56,632 bases of DNA, taken from positions 1 to 56,632 of the forward strand of contig JANXAF010000011.1 in NCBI GenBank assembly GCA_025062045.1, in the 5' to 3' direction. The notes below the pieces were generated by a model that ran no database searches, was not told where the DNA came from, and saw nothing but the letters and a program-made list of their open reading frames with translations. How positions within the stretch are numbered: the stretch's first letter is position 1; every line of letters starts with the position of its first letter. The DNA comes from Thermodesulfobacteriota bacterium. GTDB lineage: Bacteria; Desulfobacterota; Syntrophorhabdia; Syntrophorhabdales; JANXAF01. Of this stretch, positions 1 to 8,135 are shown one piece after another. The translations under genes were made by a program, and so were the position numbers.

Positions 1-1
1 C

Positions 2-175
2 GATCCTAACCCTGCACTGAAATTCACCTTCGATTGGGAGAGGGAGAAGGTGAAGTTTGCGGGAGTTGGTTTAGCGAAGTCTTCAGTACGTGACCAGGAC
101 ATAGCAAGCACAGATAAACTAAAGAAGAGAGGCGTCAATAACATCTACAGATTCGGAGCCTACTACTTCTTCTAA
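2..175 (+). CDS. C-terminal end of a probable outer-membrane beta-barrel protein (partial)
   Basis: The frame is open from the window edge and encodes the last 57 residues of a protein that ends Tyr-Tyr-Phe-Phe at a TAA stop (173-175). A terminal Phe preceded by alternating aromatic and hydrophobic residues (YRFGAYYFF) is the usual last strand of an outer-membrane beta-barrel recognised by the Bam complex. The preceding stretch, with KFTFDWE and VKFAGVGLAKSS, also alternates polar and hydrophobic residues as barrel strands do. The family cannot be named from so short a piece. It is followed by a strong terminator, so it is the last gene of its transcript. Confidence 0.55.
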   Translation, partial: DPNPALKFTFDWEREKVKFAGVGLAKSSVRDQDIASTDKLKKRGVNNIYRFGAYYFF

Positions 176-184
176 AAGCCATCC

Positions 185-212
185 AAAAGGGGGCTTAAAG
201 CCCCCTTTTTTT
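185..212 (+). terminator. Rho-independent terminator
   Basis: A perfect 11-bp stem (185-195 with 199-209, core GGGGGCT/AGCCCCC), a TAA loop and a T-run to 212. It closes the outer-membrane protein gene and separates it from carD. Confidence 0.9.
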
Positions 213-226
213 ATTTCCCCCCTCCC

Positions 227-255
227 TTGATGGTAATCGAAAAAAGTTGTATAAT
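227..255 (+). promoter_or_regulatory. Sigma-70-type promoter of carD
   Basis: TTGATG at 227-232, a 17-base spacer and a perfect TATAAT at 250-255. The predicted transcription start (about 261-264) falls on or next to the carD ATG at 264. No Shine-Dalgarno sequence lies between them, so the mRNA would be leaderless or nearly so. Confidence 0.75.
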
Positions 256-263
256 TTTTATCC

Positions 264-788
264 ATGTCAGGAAAGAACCCCCAGAGTAAAAAGAAGTTCT
301 CAGTTGGAGAGGTTGCCGTATATCCAGGACATGGAGTAGGAAGGATAGAGTCTATTGAGGAGAGGGAGTTTTCTGGGACAAGGAAGGCTTTCTACATTAT
401 GAGGATCCTAGATACTGATATGACGATTATGGTTCCTGTTGATGGTGCTGAAAATTCTGGCTTAAGATGCATAATAGGGGAAGAAGAGGTAAAGAAGGTT
501 TACGAGATCCTAAAAGAGAAAGACGTAATCCCTGACACATCTCCGTGGAATAGAAGATACAAAGAATACATGGAAAAGATAAAGAGTGGCTCCATATTTG
601 AAGTGGCATCCGTCCTAAGGGAGCTTTACGGTCTAAAACTCTTAAAAGAGCTATCCTTTGGAGAAAAAAAGATGTTTGAGATGGCAAAAAACCTCTTAAA
701 AAAGGAGCTTTCTTTTGCCTTAAACAAGGAAGAAGACGTAATTGAGGCTGAAATAGAAAGCATATTCAAAAAGAACCACAGAGGATAA
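264..788 (+). CDS. carD: CarD-family RNA polymerase-binding transcription regulator
   Basis: CarD proteins bind the RNA polymerase beta subunit and stabilise open promoter complexes. Residues 12-70 form the Tudor-like RNAP-interaction domain, with the family motif VYPGHGVGRIE at 19-29. The C-terminal half is the helical DNA-binding domain. The SPWNRRY segment places Trp95 where family members insert a Trp into the minor groove at the -10 upstream edge. At 174 residues it is typical of the family. It is the first gene of a carD-yacL-ispD-ispF-gltX order that is widespread in bacteria. The start is the only reasonable one, yet it lacks a ribosome-binding site and sits 9 bases after the -10 element. 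Confidence 0.93.
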   Translation: MSGKNPQSKKKFSVGEVAVYPGHGVGRIESIEEREFSGTRKAFYIMRILDTDMTIMVPVDGAENSGLRCIIGEEEVKKVYEILKEKDVIPDTSPWNRRYKEYMEKIKSGSIFEVASVLRELYGLKLLKELSFGEKKMFEMAKNLLKKELSFALNKEEDVIEAEIESIFKKNHRG

Positions 789-790
789 CT

Positions 791-1837
791 GTGGATCTCA
801 TAGTCCAGATATTCCTCCTTCTTGTCACAGCCCTTTCCGGATACTTCATATTCAAAGAGATCTTCCAGAGTTTCATCCTCTCTTTAGTTGGTGCAATAGC
901 GGGTATAATTTTCGGCTATATTATCGTAAAGCTAGAAAGAAGGCTAAAGGATATACCCCTAAAGGTGATAGTCGGTTCCCTTCTTGGAATTATAGTTGGC
1001 CTTGTGATTGCAAACCTATTCATATCGAAGCTTCTATTCAGCATATCCGAGAAGATGCCAATTACCCTTCCAATATACGTCCTTATCTACTTCGTTATGG
1101 GTTACCTCGGTTTTAGGATCGGGGTCGAAAAGAGTAAAAGTCTAGATCTTTCAAAGCTTCCCGTATTTGAGAAATTCCAGGAGCTAGAGGGAGCAAAGAT
1201 ATTAGATACGAGCGCAATCATAGATGGAAGGATCGCTGATGTGGTAGAGACTGGATTTATAGAGGGAACACTAGTCATTCCCCAGTTTGTGCTATACGAG
1301 ATCCAGCATATAGCTGACTCGCCCGACCATATAAAGAGGGTGAAAGGAAGAAGGGGTTTAGAGATTCTCCATAGGCTTCAAAAGCAGAACATAATCCCAG
1401 TAAAGATAGTCGATTATGATTTTCCAAAATTAAAAGATGTGGATATGAAGCTTATCGCCATTGCCAAGAGATTTTCGGGAAAGATAGTGACTAATGACTA
1501 CAATTTGAATAAGGTTGCCGAATTACAGGGAATAGAGGTTTTAAATATCAATCAACTCGCATACGCCCTAAAACCACCGATTTTGCCGGGTGAGCCGCTA
1601 AATATTAGGGTTGTAAAAGAGGGGAAGGAGTTCGGTCAGGGCATAGGTTACCTTGAAGATGGAACTATGGTTGTGATCGAAGATGGAAGAAGACACATAG
1701 GAAAAAACGTGGATATAATAGTTACCAGTGTTTTGCAGACACCGTCCGGAAGGATGGTGTTCGGAAAATTAAAAGAGCATGCGGAGAGGGAATTTTACTT
1801 TCCCGACGAGTATAGATACGAGGAGCAAATAAGATAG
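791..1837 (+). CDS. yacL: YacL-type membrane-anchored PIN/TRAM-domain protein
   Basis: The protein has 348 residues and a GTG start two bases after carD. About four hydrophobic segments (roughly 4-22, 28-47, 59-80, 91-111) are followed by a PIN nuclease-fold domain starting at KILDTSAIIDGR, with the first acidic active-site residue at Asp139 and further acids at IVTND. The last ~65 residues look like a TRAM RNA-binding domain. This is the YacL architecture of B. subtilis and cyanobacteria; its function is not settled, although PIN domains generally cleave RNA. The membrane anchor, TRAM domain and conserved position between carD and ispD argue against a VapC toxin, and no antitoxin is adjacent. 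It is co-transcribed with carD and abuts ispD without a gap. Confidence 0.85.
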   Translation: MDLIVQIFLLLVTALSGYFIFKEIFQSFILSLVGAIAGIIFGYIIVKLERRLKDIPLKVIVGSLLGIIVGLVIANLFISKLLFSISEKMPITLPIYVLIYFVMGYLGFRIGVEKSKSLDLSKLPVFEKFQELEGAKILDTSAIIDGRIADVVETGFIEGTLVIPQFVLYEIQHIADSPDHIKRVKGRRGLEILHRLQKQNIIPVKIVDYDFPKLKDVDMKLIAIAKRFSGKIVTNDYNLNKVAELQGIEVLNINQLAYALKPPILPGEPLNIRVVKEGKEFGQGIGYLEDGTMVVIEDGRRHIGKNVDIIVTSVLQTPSGRMVFGKLKEHAEREFYFPDEYRYEEQIR

Positions 1838-2536
1838 ATGAGGGTAATAGCGATAATCCTTGCCGGTGGGACTGGAAAAAGGATGGGTGCTCCAACGAAT
1901 AAGCAGTTTCTCTTACTCGATGGAAAACCGATAATTGTGAATACCCTTGAGATATTCGAGGAATGTAGGGCTATCCACGATATATATCTGGTTGTGAACC
2001 AAAAGGATCTTCCGATTTTCCAGGAAGAGGTCTTAGAGCAGTATAAGTTTAGCAAACTATCAAAGATAGTGATCGGAGGAAGGCTAAGGCAGGACTCCGT
2101 AAGAAACGGTCTTGAGGCGATAGACTGTAAGTGCGATATTGTTGTCATACACGATGGAGCAAGGCCCTTTGTCTCCCCTTCATTCATAGAGAAATCCGTA
2201 GCCCTTATGGAGTTATACGATGCTATAATCCCTGGGCTTCCTGTAAAAGAGACGATAAAGGTCGTATCGAAAGAGGGGTTTGTGCAAAAGACCTTGGAGA
2301 GGAGTTCGCTCTGGTCGGTTCAGACACCTCAGACATTCAAATACGACCTTATAATCAAGGCATATAGGGACGGGATGGAAAAGAAGCTCTTTGGCTACGA
2401 TGATTCAACGTTTATCGAATATCTTGGAAAGAAAGTAAAAGTTATTGAAGGTTCACCCTTTAACATAAAGATAACCACACCAGAAGATCTCATAATAGCC
2501 CAAGGTCTTCTCTCCCATTTAAAAAGCATGGTATAA
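1838..2536 (+). CDS. ispD: 2-C-methyl-D-erythritol 4-phosphate cytidylyltransferase
   Basis: IspD couples CTP to methylerythritol phosphate, the third step of the non-mevalonate isoprenoid pathway. The N-terminal nucleotide-binding loop (LAGGTGKRMG) and the NKQFL lysine segment are present, as are VIHDGARPFV near the middle and the C-terminal NIKITTPEDL. The length of 232 residues is normal. The ATG follows the yacL stop directly. A TATAAT-like string at 2532-2537 overlaps the stop codon, but no -35 partner is visible. Confidence 0.95.
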   Translation: MRVIAIILAGGTGKRMGAPTNKQFLLLDGKPIIVNTLEIFEECRAIHDIYLVVNQKDLPIFQEEVLEQYKFSKLSKIVIGGRLRQDSVRNGLEAIDCKCDIVVIHDGARPFVSPSFIEKSVALMELYDAIIPGLPVKETIKVVSKEGFVQKTLERSSLWSVQTPQTFKYDLIIKAYRDGMEKKLFGYDDSTFIEYLGKKVKVIEGSPFNIKITTPEDLIIAQGLLSHLKSMV

Positions 2537-2555
2537 TGCCTTATAAATCCGAGCG

Positions 2556-3032
2556 ATGAAAGTAGGTTTAGGTTATGACTGCCACAGGCTTGTGCCTGGC
2601 AGGAGATTTGTGCTCGGAGGAATCGAGATACCCTACGAGAAAGGGCCTCTTGGCCATTCTGACGGAGATGTTCTAATCCATGCCATATGCGATGCAATCT
2701 TAGGGGCTATATCATCAAAAGACATAGGTAGCCATTTTCCGGATACGGACCCAGAGTACTTGGGTCTTGAAAGTGAAAGAATCCTTCTCGAGTGTATGTG
2801 GATGTTAAAAGAGAAGGGGTTTCGCATACTGAACATAGATTCGGTTGTGATTCTTGAAGAACCTAAAATTTCGCCTTTTAGGGAAAGGATAGTAAAGAAC
2901 CTATCGAGGATCACTGGCCTTTCCGAAGAAAGCATTTCCGTAAAAGCAAAGACTAAGGAAGGTTTTGGATTTGTGGGGAAGAAAGAGGGGATTGAGGCTT
3001 ACGCGGTAGTCCTTATTGAAAAAGATGGTTAG
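2556..3032 (+). CDS. ispF: 2-C-methyl-D-erythritol 2,4-cyclodiphosphate synthase
   Basis: IspF makes the cyclic diphosphate two steps after IspD. It starts with the motif GLGYDCHRLVPGR, whose Asp-x-His binds the metal. The HSDGDVLIHAICDAILGA segment supplies the third metal ligand, and TKEGFGFVG near the C terminus matches the family. It has 158 residues, as expected. It lies 19 bases after ispD and overlaps gltX by eight. The cytosolic homotrimer is inferred from the family. Confidence 0.96.
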   Translation: MKVGLGYDCHRLVPGRRFVLGGIEIPYEKGPLGHSDGDVLIHAICDAILGAISSKDIGSHFPDTDPEYLGLESERILLECMWMLKEKGFRILNIDSVVILEEPKISPFRERIVKNLSRITGLSEESISVKAKTKEGFGFVGKKEGIEAYAVVLIEKDG

Positions 3033-4374
3033 AGTGAGATTTGCGCCAAGCCCAACAGGATACCTTCACGTAGGAAACGCAAGGACTGCGATTTTAAACT
3101 TTCTTTTTGCGAAAAAGAACGGGGGTCACTTTCTTTTGCGAATAGAGGATACGGATCGGGCACGCTCGGATCCACATTTTGAATCTTCGATCCTTGAAGA
3201 CCTTTTATGGCTCGGAGTAAAATGGGATGAAAAGATCTATAGGCAGTCCCAAAGGCTCCATATCTACCATGAGTATGCGAAGACCTTAATAGATAAGGGA
3301 TACGCGTATAAGTGCTTCTGTTCTAAGGAGAGGCTACGAAAACTAAAGGAAGAATGTGAAAAAAGGAAAGAGCCTCCAAGGTACGATAAAAGGTGTAAGA
3401 ATCTTAGCGATTCTGAAAGAAAAAGACTTGAATCGGAAGGCATACCTTCAGTTATAAGATTTTCTACGCCGGAAAGAACCGTAGAGTTTTTAGACTCAGT
3501 ATTTGGGCGTATAACCTTTCCTAAAGATTACCTTGACGACTTCATAATCATGAAGGCCGATGGAACCCCATCGTATAATTTCGCTGCCGCAGTGGATGAT
3601 ATGCTTATGGGCATAACCCACGTAATAAGGGGAAAGGACCACATCCCTAACACGCCAAAACAGATCCTCATATTCGAGGCACTAGGAAGGCCCCATCCGG
3701 TGTATGCCCACCATTCTCTTCTTTTGGGAAAAGATGGAAAACCCTTAAGCAAAAGGGAAGGTTCTAATAAGATAAGGACATTGAGGGAGATGGGGATACT
3801 TCCTTCTGCCGTATTTAACTATCTTACAGTTCTTGGAAGAAAAACGGAAAAAGAGATCATGGATCTTCCAGAAATGGTTGAATCTTTCTCAATAGAATCC
3901 ATATCTAGATCGGATGCGGTATTCGATTTCGATAAGCTCTTGTGGTTCAATAGAAATTACATAAAAAAACTCCCGTCAGATGAGCTTACAGCACTTTTGG
4001 GTCTTAAAGACGAAGAAAAAGAAGTTATAGATGCTCTAAAAGAGAACGCGGAGACCTTAAATGATCTAAAAGAGTCTATCCGGCTTTTCAAAGAACCGAT
4101 GATATCGGAAGAGGGTTTTGAGTTTTTAAAAACGGTAGAGACCTCAGAAAAGATCGCATGTGCGCTCAAAGATGTCTTAGAGGCTAAAGAAGGCTTTTCT
4201 TTCGCATCCATAGTTGAAAGACTAAAAAGGCTTGGGGTCCTTCGCACAAAGGAAGAGATTTTGGCCTTGAGGGTCCTTTTGACTGGAAAGAAGACAGGCC
4301 CCCCAATAGATTCCATACTGAGGTTCATTCCGGAAGAGACCATAAAAGGAAGGCTAAAATGGTTAAAAGCTTAA
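3025..4374 (+). CDS. gltX: Glutamyl-tRNA synthetase
   Basis: This enzyme charges tRNA-Glu, which also supplies HemA (20763-22049) for tetrapyrroles. The HIGH-type signature is in FAPSPTGYLHVGNART at the N terminus, and the KMSKS-type loop is PLSKREG. The C-terminal third is the helical anticodon-binding region. I chose the ATG at 3025, which overlaps the ispF stop; a TTG at 3016 would add three residues. The protein is about 449 residues, slightly short for the family. The discriminating type makes Glu-tRNA-Glu only, and the non-discriminating type also charges tRNA-Gln; this cannot be decided from sequence inspection. Confidence 0.95.
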   Translation: MVRVRFAPSPTGYLHVGNARTAILNFLFAKKNGGHFLLRIEDTDRARSDPHFESSILEDLLWLGVKWDEKIYRQSQRLHIYHEYAKTLIDKGYAYKCFCSKERLRKLKEECEKRKEPPRYDKRCKNLSDSERKRLESEGIPSVIRFSTPERTVEFLDSVFGRITFPKDYLDDFIIMKADGTPSYNFAAAVDDMLMGITHVIRGKDHIPNTPKQILIFEALGRPHPVYAHHSLLLGKDGKPLSKREGSNKIRTLREMGILPSAVFNYLTVLGRKTEKEIMDLPEMVESFSIESISRSDAVFDFDKLLWFNRNYIKKLPSDELTALLGLKDEEKEVIDALKENAETLNDLKESIRLFKEPMISEEGFEFLKTVETSEKIACALKDVLEAKEGFSFASIVERLKRLGVLRTKEEILALRVLLTGKKTGPPIDSILRFIPEETIKGRLKWLKA

Positions 4375-6140
4375 AATCGAAATTTATGAGCTTTTCATTG
4401 AAGACCCAACTCTTACTTATCCTTTTTTTTCTCCTTATCGGATCTTTAACATCCCTTACGATCATATATTCCAGAACTGAGGATCTCATCATCCAGAAGA
4501 TAACTGAAAATATAGACGACCTAACTAAGGCGATCCAGATAAGCGTTGAAGAATTGACATATAGAGGCGATTCTACAACGAGGCTTAAAGCTTACGTGGA
4601 TACGCTCAATAAGAAAGGTATAAAAGAGATAAGCATAATAAGTGACAGGTCAGAGGTCATAGCCTCTTCGAATCCAAAAAAGGTAGGGCATAAGGAGACG
4701 ATAGACGAAAAGATCGCTCTTGCCGATTTTTCACCTTTAGAATTCAAAAGTAGACAGGAGATAGAGAGACTTTGTATTGAGATTTCTAATCTCAACCTTC
4801 CATACCAGCTCAGTTCGCAGGCTAACACGATAGACTGGTTAAATGAGCTTTTACGGATCCCCGATCTTTGGAGTTTCGTGCTATCTAAAGAAGGATTCGC
4901 AAAGATACCAAAAGAGACGAAAGATTACATCGAGAAACTTAAAAAATCTTACGAAGAATCGAAAAGCGAAAGGGATCTTGTAAGGTTAAATAGGTTCGTT
5001 CTTGAGGAGTTCTTTCCTAATGTTGTGCCAAAAAGGGTAAGAGTGGAAAAGAAGTTGAAAAAAGATTTATTTATAGTTGCGAGACTTGGAGAGGAAGGGA
5101 AAAAGGAGACCCAAAGGCCCTATAACGTCATAATGCCTGTATCTGTTAAGGGAAAACACCTTGGATACATACATATTAGCATGGTGCTCGACGACTATAA
5201 ACTCATCCAAAAAAGAAACCACATAAAAAGGGTAATCGCAACTTTATCTATCTTTGCCATTGGAGCCATTCTCTGTCTTTTTCTTGCTGAAAAGTACACT
5301 CGACCGATAAAAGAGATTGCCGAGGCAAGCAAAAGCATAATCGAGGGAAATTTAAAAAAGATAGAGAGAACGGAAAGGAAAGACGAGATAGGAACGCTAA
5401 TCGAAAGCTATAACGAGATGATAGAAAAGATGACTGAGAGGAAAAGGCTGGAAGAAAGGCTAAAAGAATCTGAGAGGCTATCCCTTATAGGACAGATATC
5501 GTCCGGGATAGCCCACGAGATAAGAAACCCCTTAAATTTCATTTCCCTTTCTGTAAGCCACGTGAAAGAAACGATACTGGAAAAAGAATTCAAAGAAAAG
5601 GATGAGATTGTGTACCTTCTAGAGAGTGTAATGAACGAGATAAAAAAGGTAAATGAGCTCATCCACAATTTCCTCTTCCTCGGAAAAGGAATAACCCTAA
5701 AGAAGGAAAGGATAGAGATTAAAACGCTTGTGGAAGAGGCCCTGTATCTCCTAAAAGACAAGTTTAAAAATGGGATAGAGGTGAAAGTTGCAGAAAAGGA
5801 AGAGACTGTGCTCTGTGATAAAGAGTATATGAGACTTTCCCTTCTAAACCTCATCCTAAATGCAATTGAGGCCTTAGAAGAGAAAGGAGCAATATCGATA
5901 GACTATGGCAGAGAAGATAGTATGAAATACATAACTATCTGCGACAATGGCGTAGGTATAGATAAGGATTCCCTAGAGAAAGTTTTTGAACCTTATTTTT
6001 CGACGAAGAAATTTGGAATAGGTCTCGGTCTTACTCTGGCAAAAAGATTCGTAAATGAGCACGGCGGTGAGATAAAGATAGAATCGGAACCAAAAAAGGG
6101 AACGAAAGTTATGATCCTTTTGCCGGACTATGAAGGCTAA
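4359..6140 (+). CDS. Membrane sensor histidine kinase (HAMP-HisKA-HATPase)
   Basis: The 593-residue kinase has one transmembrane segment near residues 17-38, a large extracytoplasmic region (about 40-285), a second membrane segment (about 288-308), a HAMP linker and a transmitter. The H-box is SSGIAHEIRNPLNF with phospho-acceptor His386; the N-box is LNLILNAIEAL, and the G-boxes are DNGVGID and GIGLGLTLAK. The sensory domain is not recognisable, so the signal is unknown. It overlaps gltX by 16 bases (ATG at 4386 is an alternative start) and overlaps the next gene, a sigma-54 response regulator, by 11 bases, so the two form a cognate pair. Confidence 0.92.
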   Translation: MVKSLKSKFMSFSLKTQLLLILFFLLIGSLTSLTIIYSRTEDLIIQKITENIDDLTKAIQISVEELTYRGDSTTRLKAYVDTLNKKGIKEISIISDRSEVIASSNPKKVGHKETIDEKIALADFSPLEFKSRQEIERLCIEISNLNLPYQLSSQANTIDWLNELLRIPDLWSFVLSKEGFAKIPKETKDYIEKLKKSYEESKSERDLVRLNRFVLEEFFPNVVPKRVRVEKKLKKDLFIVARLGEEGKKETQRPYNVIMPVSVKGKHLGYIHISMVLDDYKLIQKRNHIKRVIATLSIFAIGAILCLFLAEKYTRPIKEIAEASKSIIEGNLKKIERTERKDEIGTLIESYNEMIEKMTERKRLEERLKESERLSLIGQISSGIAHEIRNPLNFISLSVSHVKETILEKEFKEKDEIVYLLESVMNEIKKVNELIHNFLFLGKGITLKKERIEIKTLVEEALYLLKDKFKNGIEVKVAEKEETVLCDKEYMRLSLLNLILNAIEALEEKGAISIDYGREDSMKYITICDNGVGIDKDSLEKVFEPYFSTKKFGIGLGLTLAKRFVNEHGGEIKIESEPKKGTKVMILLPDYEG

Positions 6141-7506
6141 GATACTTCTTGTGGAAGACGATCCAAAACAGAGGCAGATCATAAAGACGATCCTTCTTAA
6201 GGAAGGATTCTACGTGGAAGATGTGGGAGAGGGGAAAAAGGCTATCGAGATGATAAAAGAGAACGGTTTCGATCTTGTTATCACTGATCTAAAACTTCCT
6301 GATATAGACGGTATTGAGGTTGTAAAGGTTGCGAAGATGGAAAAAGCCCCATGCCACGTAATAATAATCACTGCGTATGGTTCGATACCTTCTGCCGTTG
6401 AAGCGACAAAAATGGGAGCCTTCTACTACTTGGAGAAGCCTTTCGATAAGGGAGAGTTACTCATCCACGTAAATAACGCCATATCCCAGGTAAGACTTGC
6501 AAAGGATAATATTCTCCTTAAAACGCAGCTTAAAGAGAAATTCAGTCTCGACAACATAGTTGGCGAACATCAAAAGATGCAGGAACTCTTTAGACTTGTA
6601 AAGAAGATCGCACCCACAAATTCGACTGTCCTAATTTACGGGGAAAGTGGAACAGGAAAGGAACTCTTCGCAAGAAGCATACACTATAATAGCCAAAGGA
6701 GGGAAAAACCGTTTTTTGCCATAAACTGTGCTTCGATTCCAGAGACCTTGCTTGAAAGCGAGCTTTTCGGATACGAAAAAGGAGCCTTCACAGGCGCCTA
6801 TACAAGACACATAGGACTTTTGGAGCAGGCAAACGGAAGCACGCTTTTCCTCGATGAGGTTGCGGATCTATCGCTTTCCACTCAGGCAAAGCTTCTGCGG
6901 GCAATACAGGAAAAAGAGATAAGGAGGATCGGAGGGGAAGAGGTCATAAAACTAGATGTTCGCATAATTGCGGCAACGAACAAACGCCTGGAGGAGGAGA
7001 TAAAAAAGGGTCGTTTCCGGGAGGACCTCTTCTACAGGCTCAATGTGATATCTTTTACAATCCCTCCTTTGAGGGAAAGGGTAACCGATATTCCACTCCT
7101 TGTGGAACACTTCCTTAAGAAACTCAACCAGGCAAGCTCAGAGAAAAAGGTGATGTCGAAAGAGGCATTAAAAATTCTTATGGAATATCACTGGCCTGGA
7201 AATGTAAGGCAGCTTCAGTCGGTTGTGGAGAGGGCTTACATCCTCTGCGATGGTGAAAGAATAGGAGTCGAGCACTTACCAGATGAGGTAAAAAAAACAA
7301 AAGTCTCATTCGAGCGTCTTATCGAGATTCCGGATGAAGGGATAGATCTTGCGAAGCTAGAAAAAGAGCTAATTAAGAAGGCCATAGTCAAAGCTAATGG
7401 AAGACTCACACAGGCGGCAAAACTTCTTTCTATGCCTTACGATACATTCTGGCTTAAGGTAAAAAGGATGAGGGAAAAGGGAGAGATACCGGAAGACCTA
7501 AGTTAG
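6130..7506 (+). CDS. NtrC-family sigma-54-dependent response regulator
   Basis: The 458 residues contain a receiver domain (1-120) with the acidic pair at Asp10/Asp11, phospho-acceptor Asp53 and Lys in the EKPF motif. The AAA+ domain follows, with Walker A GESGTGKE near 171-178, the sigma-54 contact loop GAFTGA at 218-223 and Walker B TLFLDEV near 238-244. A Fis-type helix-turn-helix lies at the C terminus (GRLTQAAKLLSMPYDTFWLKVKR). All residues needed for ATP-driven open-complex formation are visible. It is the partner of the upstream kinase. A -24/-12 promoter lies 105 bases after its stop, making the next gene a plausible target. Confidence 0.95.
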   Translation: MKAKILLVEDDPKQRQIIKTILLKEGFYVEDVGEGKKAIEMIKENGFDLVITDLKLPDIDGIEVVKVAKMEKAPCHVIIITAYGSIPSAVEATKMGAFYYLEKPFDKGELLIHVNNAISQVRLAKDNILLKTQLKEKFSLDNIVGEHQKMQELFRLVKKIAPTNSTVLIYGESGTGKELFARSIHYNSQRREKPFFAINCASIPETLLESELFGYEKGAFTGAYTRHIGLLEQANGSTLFLDEVADLSLSTQAKLLRAIQEKEIRRIGGEEVIKLDVRIIAATNKRLEEEIKKGRFREDLFYRLNVISFTIPPLRERVTDIPLLVEHFLKKLNQASSEKKVMSKEALKILMEYHWPGNVRQLQSVVERAYILCDGERIGVEHLPDEVKKTKVSFERLIEIPDEGIDLAKLEKELIKKAIVKANGRLTQAAKLLSMPYDTFWLKVKRMREKGEIPEDLS

Positions 7507-7568
7507 ATGTAATTTTCGTTAATTTTACGAACCGAAAGGGCTAATTATCTTAAAAATTACGAAGTTTT

Positions 7569-7612
7569 CCTGCCTCTATTTAAAAAAAACGCAAAAATAG
7601 CAGGTTTTTTTT
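7569..7612 (+). terminator. Probable terminator after the two-component operon
   Basis: CCTGC plus TATTT (with a CTC bulge) pair with AAATA-GCAGG across an A-rich loop, followed by eight T. The bulge makes it weaker than the other terminators in the window. The T-run merges into the -24 element of the next promoter. Confidence 0.5.
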
Positions 7613-7627
7613 GGCATAGAGAGTGCA
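7612..7627 (+). promoter_or_regulatory. Sigma-54 (-24/-12) promoter
   Basis: TGGCAT, five bases, then GTGCA, with GG (7613-7614) and GC (7625-7626) at the exact 12-base offset of the consensus TGGCAC-N5-TTGCA. There are two mismatches in the outer positions. Transcription would start near 7638, giving a ~40-base leader with a strong AAGGAGGTGA ribosome-binding site before the GTG at 7678. Repeats of TTACGAA at 7525-7531 and 7557-7563, 32 bases apart, and a TTCGT-N7-ACGAA inverted repeat at 7515-7531 lie upstream and could bind the activator. Confidence 0.65.
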
Positions 7628-7677
7628 AATATGGTAAATAAGATGAGTGACATAAAAAAGAAAGGAGGTGAATTGGT

Positions 7678-8103
7678 GTGAAAAGGCTAGTTCTCGTTGC
7701 TTTAGCAATCCTTGTGAGCTTTGCCTTTGCTTTGGGTGTATTTGCTCAGGCAGAAAAGGCAAAGGCTCCTGAGAAGCCAGCTCCTCCTGAGAAGCCTGCG
7801 GCTGAGAAAGTGGAAAAGCCGAAGGCCAGACAGTTCACAGGGGAGGTTGTGAGGGTTGACGCCACAACTCTTGTCGTAAAGAAGGACAAGGAGGAGAAGA
7901 CCTTCGACGTCTCGGGAGTTAAAGGCTTTAAGCCTGAGGACTTCAAGGCAGGCGACAAGGTCGTTGTGAAGTACACGGAAAAGGAAGGTAAGCTAGTTGC
8001 TTCCTCGGTGAAGAAGCCGGCCCCAAAAAAGAAAGAGGAAAAACCAGCAGAAAAGCCTGCAGCAGAGAAGCCAGCCGAAAAACCAGCTCCACCTAAGAAG
8101 TGA
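7678..8103 (+). CDS. Small exported protein, Lys/Glu/Pro/Ala-rich repeats flanking a small beta domain
   Basis: The protein has 141 residues and starts at a GTG after a near-perfect Shine-Dalgarno sequence. Residues 1-23 are a Sec signal peptide (MKRLVLV start, hydrophobic core, cleavage after AQA or nearby). Residues ~24-50 and ~110-141 are low-complexity repeats of the KPAPPEKPAAEK type. The middle (QFTGEVVRVDATTLVV ... FKAGDKVVVKYTEKEGKL) resembles the small OB-like domains of DUF5666 proteins. The function is unknown; a periplasmic or envelope-bound linker-type protein is an inference from composition. Its promoter suggests control by the adjacent sigma-54 activator. Confidence 0.8.
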   Translation: MKRLVLVALAILVSFAFALGVFAQAEKAKAPEKPAPPEKPAAEKVEKPKARQFTGEVVRVDATTLVVKKDKEEKTFDVSGVKGFKPEDFKAGDKVVVKYTEKEGKLVASSVKKPAPKKKEEKPAEKPAAEKPAEKPAPPKK

Positions 8104-8108
8104 GAATG

Positions 8109-8135
8109 AAAAAAGGGGGACTTTTTAGTCCCCCT
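8109..8135 (-). terminator. Terminator of the trpS-murI-priA operon
   Basis: A nine-bp stem (AGGGGGACT/AGTCCCCCT) with a four-base loop, followed on the minus strand by six T (8109-8114). It overlaps the stop codon of the PriA-like gene. Read rightwards the hairpin also closes the 7678-8103 transcript, though with a poor T-run. Confidence 0.8.

Noticed and set aside
791-1837. PIN domain read as a VapC toxin
   Set aside because: The four membrane helices, C-terminal TRAM domain, conserved carD-ispD position and lack of an antitoxin fit YacL instead.
2532-2537. TATAAT as an internal promoter for ispF
   Set aside because: No -35 partner at 16-18 bases; it lies across the ispD stop codon within a continuous operon.
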